A DNA stretch of 64,000 nt from Plotosus lineatus. Taxonomy: Eukaryota; Chordata; Actinopteri; Siluriformes; Plotosidae. The notes under the pieces were generated by a model, which saw nothing but the letters and a program-made list of their open reading frames with translations, made no database searches and was not told the origin of the DNA. Each line of letters starts with the position of its first letter. Within the stretch, counting starts at the first letter, position 1. The position numbers were made by a program, and so were the translations under genes. Location: assembly GCA_024760905.1 (NCBI GenBank), contig CM045750.1:12662919-12726918 (forward strand). Direction: 5' to 3'. Positions 27,306-39,125 of this stretch are shown here, piece by piece.

Positions 27306-30300
27306 CACTGAGCACAACCTGGCTGCTTCTTGTCATGCATGTTCATCCCAGTAGCATTTTAATGTTCGTATTTTTATGTATTGATAATTGTGTATATGCT
27401 GTGTGATACTCAAAATGTGTGTGTGTGTGTGTGTGTGTGTGCGAGACAGACAGAGCTGGAGAATGTGGAGGCCACTCAGGGCATGTCGTCTGAGACAGCA
27501 GTGACGTTCCTCAGCAGGTTGATGGCGATGGTGGATGTGCTGGTGTTCGCCAGTTCCCTTAACTTTAGTGAGATCGAGGCTGAGAAGAACATGTCCTCTG
27601 GAGGTCTTATGAGGCAGTGCCTGCGTCTAGGTGTGTATGTGTTCCTGAGGGTGTGACTGCTGGAGTGTTGTTATTCTGCATATATAATAAAAACAAAATA
27701 ATTAAAGAAGTGTTTCAACCTATATTTAATGAAGCTACAGCTTGTGGCTCCTTTAGCACAGCGGTGATAACGCAGTGGTACATCAGTAATACAGACAGGA
27801 AGTACTCTTGAACTGACAGGTTCTCCTTCCCTTTCATCTCTATCGACAATAAAAGCAAGATGTAGCATTACCTGAAGATAAATCCTGTTGGAGTATTTTT
27901 GTGTGTTGGTGCCCATGGTGGTGCGCGGTGTGTGAATAACTACTCTGCTGTAAACAATGGTGATAACCTTGCTCAGAGGGATCATTGTTTACTTTTCATG
28001 TTGATGATTAGAGAACTAGAGGGGTACTCGTAGAGTGTTATGTACCTCCAGCAGGTACAAATTGATTATCGTATCTTGGCATGGTTATAATGAAAAGGCT
28101 CCCCCTGGTGGACATTGGACGAACATTTTGTCCCATGTTAATACAAGATGGGGATTTTTCTGGATATCAGGATTACACCACCTCCACCAAGTTTGATGAA
28201 ACACCAGTTCAGAAATTTAAACGTAATCCTGATGACATCAACCAAACAGATGATGATGATGAATATAGAACCCACCAAGCAACAGCAGAAGTAAATATCT
28301 AACTGAAATTCTTGGTACGATAAAAAACACCCAGCTCCAGTTTTGTGGTGCCAAAAAACTCCTCGTTCCTGATCTATCTACATCCAATCACGAGAAACAG
28401 ACGTCGATTTCTGAAGCTTGAATGATGCTCATACAGGGATTTTCATGGCTGTGATCACAATGATCTACCGTATGGTTCGCCAGGCCACATATGGACTCAC
28501 TCACACTTCAGGGCAATTTGGAACAGCTAATTAATCTACTGTGCATGTTTTTGGACTGTGGGAGGAAACCAAAGTACCCGGATGAAACCCACACAAGCAC
28601 GGGGAGTACATGCGAACTCCACACAGAAACACCCAGGCCTGGAATTGAACCCGGGACCTTCTTGCTGTGAGGTGGACATGCTAACCACTACGCCACCGCG
28701 CCGCTGAGTCGTGATTCATTTACATATACATCTGATACAGTGGAACTTCGGTGGTCGAACACAATTTGATCCGAAATTGTGGTCGATTACTGATTTGTTC
28801 GAAGAGTGAAACAATATCTCCCATGAGAAATAATTAAAAGTCGATCAATGTGTTCAGATGATTGTCTACTTCCGTCGATACAGTTGTATATACTTTGAAA
28901 ACGAGGTGTATTTATGAAAAAATATACAATGCATATAAAAAGAGTAAAATATAATAATAGTACATAATAATTAACCTAATTATGTACTGTATTTGTTTAT
29001 ATAGCTTTTTGGTTGCGATCTGTTGGTGTATGTGGATCGATGGGGAGGGAGAGATGGGGGAGGGGTTATTGCTTTGAGGGAGGGGCCTCCTCCATAAAAT
29101 GACTGGGTAGTTGTCCCTCTGCTGTTTTTTTCCCTCCTCTGTCTGTTGATTCTTCTTCCTCCGCAGTTGCTTTCCGAGTCTTTTTAACAAAGAATTTGTC
29201 CATTGTTAATTGTTGTTGTCTTCACCCCCCCCCCCATCCCGATCTCGCACACATGCTTAATCGAGGAACTCGGAACACTCTCCCTTCCCTCATTTTCATC
29301 AGACGACAGATCACCAGCTATAGACTTTTGTTGCTCTTCCAGGTGTTGCAGCTCTTCTGTATTTAATTCAATTTCGTGGTTTTCCCAAAGTCCATGAACA
29401 TTTGCGGGCTCCGTTCGAACTCCGATGATTTGTCCGAACAGCTAGGCATAGTTTCCTCGTATTTTTTGATCAAACGCTGATTTGTTCGACTAAAGAGTCG
29501 TTTGACCACCAGGGTTTCACTGTAGTTTGAAATGATATATTCATGTATTTGTAGTGAGAAATATTAAAAATATATAAAAAATGTGAAAATATTCCATTTA
29601 CATTCTTATCTTGTTGAATGCATTTTTAGTACAACTGTACACTGATCAGCCATATCATTAGCATCACTTGACTGATATGTATGTCGACAACCCTGTAGAA
29701 AATGAGCTGTGTGTTTTGACTCATTTCGTTTATATCCAGCATTAATATACTGCAAATAAAACGAAAGCATTTTAAACTCCCCTGTTCATCTGAAAATATG
29801 TATATTTTTATCATCAGGTGGTTTTTATTTACATCTACATAGTTGCAATCTGCGAAAATATGGCAAGTATAAAAATCCGGGAAATTGAGCGTGACCTCGT
29901 CAATTCATATAAAGCAAGATAACAATAACAACATTAGGTGAACGAGTGGAAAATACCACAATACAACTTATTAATATGCAAAACACTTCATTTGTTATGG
30001 CAGCTCATACATGCGTCACATGTGACTTTTTACAGTCCAATGGTGCTCCCTGTATGAGGCTTCATTGCTTATGAAGTGGATTATAATAAGAGTCGAGTGG
30101 TTTGCTAGGTATTAGCATCTGCTTTGCTCTTCAGTGGAATCAGACCAGATGTGCCAGCATTCGCTTCACATGTGTATCAATTAGCTTGAGGTAGCCATGA
30201 CACGCTTCCAGTTTCATGGTTGTCCTTTCTTGTCAACCTTTGGCCGGTAACCCTGCTTACCGAACCACACCCCACAAGATCTGCTCTTTTATTAGATGAA

Positions 30301-32951
30301 TAAATCAGTCGTAAACTCATATCAGAGTCACGCAGATCTCAGTTAGTCAGATTGTTTAGTCTCTAGTACACAGTTAACAGTGCAAGCAGAAAAGCGCAAG
30401 AAAATGAGATTTTCAAGGATAATTTTTGAAATCATGAAAAAACAAACAGGTGAGCTCCGACTGTATGCATGCAAAAGTGCATAGTCTGAGACAGGGGTCA
30501 CCAACATGGTGCTCATGGGCACCAGGTCGCCCGCAAGGACAACATGAGTCACCCGAAGGCCTGTTCACTGCTATTTTTAGAACAAGCCCGTGGCTCCATG
30601 GGGCCGGTGACGTAGTGGTTCGGGTGCTGGGCTCATGATCGTTAGGTTGTGTGTTCAAATCCCAGTTAGACCCCCACTGTGCTAAGACCCCTGGGCAAGG
30701 TCTGAACCACAAGTGTGCCTCTGTTCACCCAACAGTATAAATGGATACCAGTAAAAATATACTGGGAAGGTAACCTGCGATGGACTATCGCGTCCCATGC
30801 AGGAGGAGTTGAACTCCTGGTCATGTCGTGCTAAAGAAACCGGGAATAAGCACTGGCGTGATGAGCCACTAGGCTCGGGTGTATAAAGTCCAACAAACTT
30901 ACATTCCCTTTTACCTGCGGCTCCATAGCACCACGCTCCCATTGAGCTGCAGCTAATTTTTTGCGAGTTTTTTTTTTTTTTTTAATCAATATCCTCACGT
31001 AGATGAATATCATTAATTATTAATCATAACATAATTAAAGATAAATTGAGCAAATTTGTTATTTCAGAAGTGTGTCTTGTCCTTTGCATTAATTGGTTCC
31101 CAAGAAGTAGCTCTCAGTTTCAAAAAGGTTGGTGACCCCTGGTCTCAGAGCTGTGTAACAGTGTCGGTTTAAACCCCATTTACAGTTTATGCGCTATGGT
31201 CTGGTCTGGTCTGGTACCTTCCGAGTCGTAGGACGACTCTTGGCGACCTGCCATGATGGATAACGCCTTGATTATCATCTTCATGGAGGTTTTGTTGGCA
31301 AGGATAGTGCAGTGGTTTTCCATTGCCTTCTGCACGATGCAAACCTATGGACAATTTAGAACAGACAATTAGCTTACTGTGCATGTTTTTGGACTGTAGG
31401 AGGAAACCGGAGTACCCGGAGGAAACCCACACAAGCACGGGGAGAACTTGCAAATCTCCGCACAGAAAAGCCCAGGTCGGGAATCGAACCCGGTCTTTTT
31501 GCTGTAAGGCGGATGTGCTAACCACTACGTCACCTAATACGCCTTTATGCGCTATACTTTGTGTAAATATAAACGAAAGGCAAATAAAGTGAGGTTTTTG
31601 TTATCATTTAGATTTACATAATTTAATCATGACAGGCAGATGTGGTGAGCTTTGCGCTTTGAGCAGAGCTGAACACTATGTAGCTCTATGTAATGGTGTG
31701 TTTTGGGCATATTCATTCACGGTTTAGTTTATACTACATGGAAACACAAATAAAAACAAACTAAAAGGATTTTTTTTTTTTTAAGTATTTTAACGATGGA
31801 AAGAGCAAGTCGATTGATTTCGAGCTCCTAGCAATGTGTAGTAACAGCTTCTTATAAACCTGTTCATGCCGAGCTTCGTACATATTAAAAGGAATTTATT
31901 TTAAATTACTTAAAGTTTGCACTACATGGAATTACAAGAAGCGGGTAGTGGTGGCCTAGTGGTATAGGTGCTGGATCACTGATCCTGAGGTTGGGGTTCA
32001 AGCCTCACTCACCACGGGTGTCACTGACCCCCCACCCCCACCCACCCCACCCCCACCCACCCCCGGTGTAGCCAACTAGGTTATCAAAGGCCGGCCATGT
32101 CTCTCACTGTGTATTGTGTGCGGTTCATGTAAAAGAACCATTGCTGACTTTTAACATGAGTAGCTGGAAAGCCGTCCGCGTGTTTTCACCCTGTGATGGC
32201 CTGGCGAGTTGTCCAGGGTGTACTCTGCCCTCACCTGGAGTTGGCTGAGATGGGTGCCAGCCTCCCCGCGACACTAATTAGGATTTAGCGGTTACAGAAA
32301 ACAAACTGATGATGATGGAATTACAAGAAAAGTGAAGAAAATAACAAATCTACGCCTTATTTTTCCATTTTGATGCCCAACAGTGATGACGCCACCTGTC
32401 CTGTGACCTGAACACACCGTCAGCTTTCATCAGTTTCATGCAAGCATTATTTCCTTAGAATCACGTCTGTCAGACCAATCACATCGCATCATTCTGATGT
32501 CGTTTACACTTATTTACGTTCACATATCAGTGGTCATGATGGAGTTTTTTTTAAACGTTATGGCTAATATATAACATAAATAATATATAATTAGTTGCGG
32601 TGAGCTTTAGTGATGTGTGCACAAAGTCTGGTGATATCCTTGCGATCTGAAGCTGTGCTCTCCAGGAAATCGTCACCGTTCGGTACAAAGTGATTCCGTT
32701 AAACAGAAACTGTTGGTCCGGAAATGTGCAATAAGAGTCAGCGTTTCCACGAAGCTCCACACTTCTGATGCTGTTATATAAAGTTTATATTTATATATGA
32801 AATAAAGGTCAGAGAATTTTCTAAGAGCTATGATTAAGAAAGATGTTTCACCGCTGAGCTGCTGTGGGACATGTTGAACTTTTTACTCTGCACTTCCACT
32901 GAAAAGACACTAATGATTGCCTCCAGCTTAATACTGATCCCCCCCCCTCTT

Positions 32952-32983
<32 letters not shown>

Positions 32984-33780
32984 CCCCCCCCCCTCTCTCT
33001 CTGTCCCCCTCTCTCTCTCTCTCACACACATTCACAACTCCCCAGTGTGTTGTGTTGCTGTAAGGAACTGTTTGGAGTGTCGGCAGAGGCAGAGAGAGCG
33101 AGGCAACAAGTCATCAGTTCCAATCAGCAAGAGCCAAGACAACCTTCAGAGTGCAACTGCCACCAGCAAGGTAACGTTAAACACTCACATAGATGAGATT
33201 TGACTTTCTAGGCATGAAAAAGATCAGTACTTTTTTTTCTGTTTTCAAGATATGTTTTCTTAAAATTGATCATTTTGTGCAATCTGCTGTCATCTCTGGG
33301 ATACAGAGTGCCATAGCGAATGTCCCCCGTAACCTCTCGCCTATCAAGGACCCTGACAGATTGCTACAGGATGTGGACATCAACCGTCTGAGAGCTGTAG
33401 TCTTCAGAGACGTGGTGAGATGTGTGTGTGTGTGTGTGCGCGTGCGTGTGTGTGCGTGTGTGTGTGCGTGTGTGTGTGTGTGTGTGTGTGCACATGTGTG
33501 AGAAGGTGAATTTGATGGGGGTGCATATTGATATCAGTTCAGTAAATAACAAGTGTTAAATCCATGATTGAGGATTAATTGTTGGGGCCTTTTGTAATAT
33601 TGGAAGAAATTATATAAGCTGTTTCTGTTTCACTGCAAAATTGCCAAAGTCTAACCAATCACAACCAGGAGAAATCAATAACTGTGTTCATACACAGATT
33701 CTGTGATAATAGTAGTGGTTTTGCACTAGTGCTCGAATAGCTGTCTATGTGAATAGGTATATTGTATGATATTATGATGA

Positions 33781-33816
<36 letters not shown>

Positions 33817-34000
33817 GATGACAGTAAACAGGCTCAGTTCCTGGCTCTGGCAGTAGTTTACTTCATTTCTGTCCTTATGGTGTCTAAGTACCGGGACATC
33901 CTGGAGCCACAGCGGGAGATTGGCAGGTCCAGCAGCCTATCAGGAAGAAGCATACGGCAAGAAATTAATTCCCCCACTAGCACAGGTGAAATGAAGCAGA

Positions 34001-34056
<56 letters not shown>

Positions 34057-37000
34057 GATGCTCACTGCATGCTTCTAATCGCTGCAGTACCCTTCAGACA
34101 AGGAAATGTTTACCTGAATGTGTTCTTAACTGTTAATTAGGTGTCATCTGTAACCTAAATCTGTGCGTGCGCGCATGTATGGGTTTGCGTGTGTGATGGA
34201 TGGATGTATTATCCCTTGCTGTTATCTGCGGTCTTCAGTTTGGTGCCTTGATTTATTATCCTTCTTTTCCTCCTGCTCTCTACTTCCCGTTACTCACTCA
34301 TTGAGTATACACTCGTATCCCTGCAGACTTGATGCTAGAGAGAAAATCTAATCCTAATAATCATTCATCACCCAAGAAGATCTGCAGTCATGGAGACTCA
34401 CAAACTGTGCTCTCACTGTGTACGTTGTGCCTGCAACATTCGGCTTCAGCATACCGTCCATATGCCAACTGCACCTCCATACGAATTCTCAATTCTATTT
34501 TAATTAGATTTAATCTCCCAAAACTCTTTTTAAAAGTGTACATTTTGAACATGCAGTACTCAGAATTGGACTTGTACTCCACGAACTCTTAAAGGGAAGT
34601 TTAAGAATATATACACAATAGATGTTATACTGTCCCATCTAAGACATTCCCAGCCTGGAATTTAAATGATCAAAATGCTTCAATGAAAACAAAAGAAGTC
34701 CTGAACTCTCATTACACTGATGATATACACCGTGTATTTTCATTATCAGGTGGTTTTTATTTGCAAGTTACAGTCTTTCTTCAAGAAAGAAAACTCGAGG
34801 TTTTTTTTTTGCATCATGAAATTTAACCAAATGTTGTGGCTGCTACTGGGAATGGTTGGACTTGTGAATTTAATTTAATGTACGTAAAATTTTGCTAAAG
34901 CATTAAAAACAATTCATTAAAAAGGTGCTACCCATGATTTCAATTTCAAAATTCTCGTTACTGTATTCTGTGTGTGTGTGTGTGTGTGTGGGTATGGGTG
35001 TGGGTATGGGTGGGTGTGGGTGGGTGTTTGTATTACTCAGGTATTGTTCCCGGGTACTGTTTAGAGTGCATCCCCTCTCACTCAGAGTTGTCTCCAGCTT
35101 CTTCCATAACCCTAGCACAGTGCTTCTGAAATAGTGGGGTGGGGTGGGGTGGGGGGTATGACCCTGGGGAACATGCTTTTCTGGAATAGTGTATGAGAAT
35201 TAAGTGTGATTGCACCTCCACTCCAGTAGTTGGCAGTCGCGCTCTCACTGTCGCGCTATGGTGGAGTGGTTTTTCGCATGAGCAAACGATATGAAGCACA
35301 GCAAACAATCCCTCAAGAAACAACACGGAAAGATTTCTAACAGGAACGGAGACAAAGGTGGAGAGAGACGGAGCTATTAAGACATAAATAAGTTGAATTA
35401 AATAAGGATGTACAGTATTTTTTTAATTTTTAATTTCAGGCACATTGGTGCACTTTTAGTCTTTTTCTGTTACAGATTAAAATACAATGTTAATGAAGTT
35501 TAATGAAGAGTAGGCTGCAAAGCCGTCAGCATGTTTCCGCCCTGCGATGGCCTGGCGAGCTGTCCAGGGTGTACTCTGCCCTCGCCCGAAGTTGGCTGGG
35601 ATGGGCACCAGCCTCCCCGCGACCCAAGTTAGGATTAAGCGGGTACAGAAAATGATGATAATGCTACAGTATTTATAGTCGCGCACGGGGCGGTGGGGGT
35701 GTGTGAAATGTTTGTTTGTTTTTTTTCCTACAGGGGGCGCCACCGAAAATTATTGCGAAGCACTGCCCAAGTAGGATTAAGTGGTTCAGAAAATGAATAA
35801 TTGAAATTAATATTATTAGCCTGCAAAAAGTTCAAAGTTCACCTGGCCTGGCTCGGTGTCATGATTTAAATATTCCTAGTAAAGTATTAGTTCATTGTTT
35901 TAAATATTCTTATCATTACATGCATAAAGGAAGAGCCAAGGACTGGAAGTTCGTTCCTCATAGCAGCTTTGTCAGAGGGAGAAAAGTCTAATTGTGTTTT
36001 TTGGTTGTTTGGTTTTTTTTTGTTTGTTTGTTTTTTGTTTTTTTAAATCGATGAAATAAATTCATTCCCAATGTTGTTGTCTTTTTTTGTAAGTTTAAAA
36101 TAAATGGAGGGCGCTGGATCGCTGATCCAAAGGTTGGGGGTTCAAGTCCCACTCTTCACAGGGCTGTCACTGTCCCCCCCAGTGCAGCTAACTGGGTTAT
36201 CAAAGGCGGGCCATGTCTGTCACTGTCTATGGTGAGAGGTTCATGTAAAAGAACCATTGCTGACTTTCGTAAAGAGTAGCTGCAAAGTCGTCAGCATGTT
36301 TCTGTCCTTTGCTAAAAGGGTTGTGACAGGAAGGGCATCCGACGTAAAAACCTCTGCCAAATCAAAAACGTGCGAATCAGATGATTCGCTGTGGCGACTC
36401 CCGAGTAAAAGGGAAAAAGCCGAAAGGAAGACAGACTTGTGTTCGTGGTTAGCCGAGCTTGCCTTTTTCGACAATAGTGATGTAGATACTAAAGGTATTT
36501 GTGGTGACATCATTGTAGATTAGCCATTCAGAATGCCTGGTGTCTCATATCTAGGATGAAATAATTAATGGGAGGCTTTGTGGTTTGTCTTTTTGTTCCA
36601 AAACCCTGTTACCAATACTTTATTCTTTGATGCAATTTTTTCCTGTGTGTATTTTGGTACAGAAAACCCCTCCTCATTCTCAGACGGCAGTCGAACTGAG
36701 CGTCAACTGGAGGATCTGCCCCTGGAGTCCTCACTGCCCCATACTGACTCGGGCATTGGAGACGAGCAGGTGGGCGGCACCCTTAATGGCTCTGACTTGG
36801 GAGTTATGGCGTCTGGTGTGGGAGGAGGTCCAGACGCCATGAGTGAGCTGCTGTGCACACTTTCCGCAGAGGTGCGCAAATCCAATGAATCGTTGCTCGA
36901 GTCTCCTCTAGGTGCAGACACACTTAAGCCGGCCACATCTATCTCCAGCATTAGCCAGGCCAACAAGGGTATCAATGTGAAGGAGATCCTTAAGAGCTTG

Positions 37001-39059
37001 GTGGCAGCACCGGTAGAAGCCACTGAGATTGGTCCTGAACCACAGCCGTACCATCCGGACCCGACATTGAAGAGAGAGACAGCCACCATGCTGCCCATGC
37101 AGTTCCATTCGTTTGACAGGTGGGGAAGCATCAAGAGCTCTTTCACTATTATTAATGCATATTAGTTGCACCTACAGACAAAGTATGGAAAAAAGTGTGA
37201 CTTATAGTCCGGAAAATGCTGTACAATGTATAGTAAAGACTGTTAGCTGTTGATGGTCCTCCTGGGTTTTTTTTTTTTTTTTTTTGCTTTGATTTTTTAC
37301 TTTAGTTTGTGACAGGCAGGCAAACCTGAAGGAAAAAAAGATACTCCCTTCTTTCATCAATTAACCGTAATTTTTATTGTATTTTTTCATCAAACATATA
37401 ACGTCAGGCCTACGCAAGTTGCTGTTTGGATTTAAATAAGAGCATACTTTTTTCTTTTAAACAAGACTTTTAATTTGCATATTGCAAAATAAAACAGTGA
37501 TATGTTTCAGCTGGATTTTGATTTTAACCAAACGTGATGTAGTGACTAGCTTCTCTTCTTCTTTTTCTTCTTCTTTTACTTTCGGCTGCTCCCTTCAGGA
37601 GTCGCCACAGCAAATCATCCGCCTCCATCTCACCCTGTCCTCTGTATCTTCTTTTCTGACTCCAACGACCTTCATGTCCTCCTTCATCACATCCATAAAT
37701 CTCTTCTTTGGTCTTCCTCGAGGCCTTCTGCCTGGTAGTCCCAACCTCAGCATCCTACTGCCAATATACTCACTATCCCTCCTCTGTACATGTCCAAACC
37801 ATCTCAATCTAGCCTCTCTGACTTTGTCTCCAAAACATCTTACGTGGGCTGTCCCTCTGATATACTCATTTCTGATCCTATCCATCCTCGTTACTCCCAG
37901 AGAGAACCTCAACATTTTCATCTCTGCTACCTCCAGCTCTGCCTCCTGCCTTTTCCTCAGCGCCACTGTTTCTAATCCATACAACATCGCTGGCCTCACC
38001 ACCATCTTGTACACTTTTCCCTTCATTCTTGCTGACACTCTCCTATCGCACATCACACCAGACACTTTTCTCCAACCATTCCAGCCTGCCTGCACACGCT
38101 TCTTCACCTCTTTTCCACACTCTCCATTGCTCTGGATTGTTGAGCCTAAGTACTTAAAATCCTCCACCTTCGTTATCTCTGCTCCCTGTAACATCACCGT
38201 TCCTCCTGGGTCCTTCTCATTCACACACATGTATTCTGATTTTCTGAGGCTAACCTTCATTCCTCTCCTTTCCAGGGCATACCTCCACCTCTCTAGATTT
38301 TCCTGCACTTGTTCTCTGCTCTCAAAGTGACTAGCTTCTCTATTTCTAAATAATGATGTTAGAAAAACACAAATTATGGGCCTGCTCAAGAAAAGAAAAT
38401 CATTGGCAGAACTCACAATTATATTTAATAATAAACATGAGAATAGGACTGAAGAACTCACTGACCTGGGAATGAACAGCAATGTAGCAAAAAAAAAAAA
38501 AAAAAAATGCCACCACTTGTTCGTAAATTATTTAAGTGGTCATGTTAGTAAGTCTTTCATTTTTACATATATTTTGGCACCCCAGAGTCCTGACCTTAAT
38601 CCCAGTTACAGTTTGGTATGCTGGAGAAGACTTTCCACAGTGGTTCAACTTTCCCATCAAGAATACAAAATCTCTGAAGGCTTAATGCAGCTGTGAATGG
38701 AGATAAATGTTGCAATATTACATAAAGTTGTCAAAACTATGCCATGATGAATCAAATCCATAATCAAAGCTAACAGCAGTCCAACAAAATATTAGATGGC
38801 GTAATGTTTGTTGTGCAGATAGATATACAGTGTTCATAGTTAATATTAAACCCTAACCAAAAGTGCCAATTTATAGAAATGTATGGAATTGTGTTTACCT
38901 ACAGAAGTGTGGTTGTACCAGTCAAGAAACCTCCACCTGGCAGTCTGGCAGTGAACACAGTGGGTACGCCCACAAGCAGTGCCATCCCATCGTCCAGCAG
39001 CACGCCAAACATCTTTGCTGCTTCTAGTGCAACACCTAAAAGCATGATTAATACTACAG

Positions 39060-39125
<66 letters not shown>

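Noticed and set aside
28081..28302. 73-codon open frame ([16 protein letters not shown]...)
   Set aside because: No known family, not joined to nbea by phase or splice sites; left as intron.
36104..36180. tRNA genes at SINE heads
   Set aside because: A- and B-box-like motifs are present, but the anticodon arm does not fold properly and the copies continue into SINE bodies; they are retroposons, not tRNA genes.
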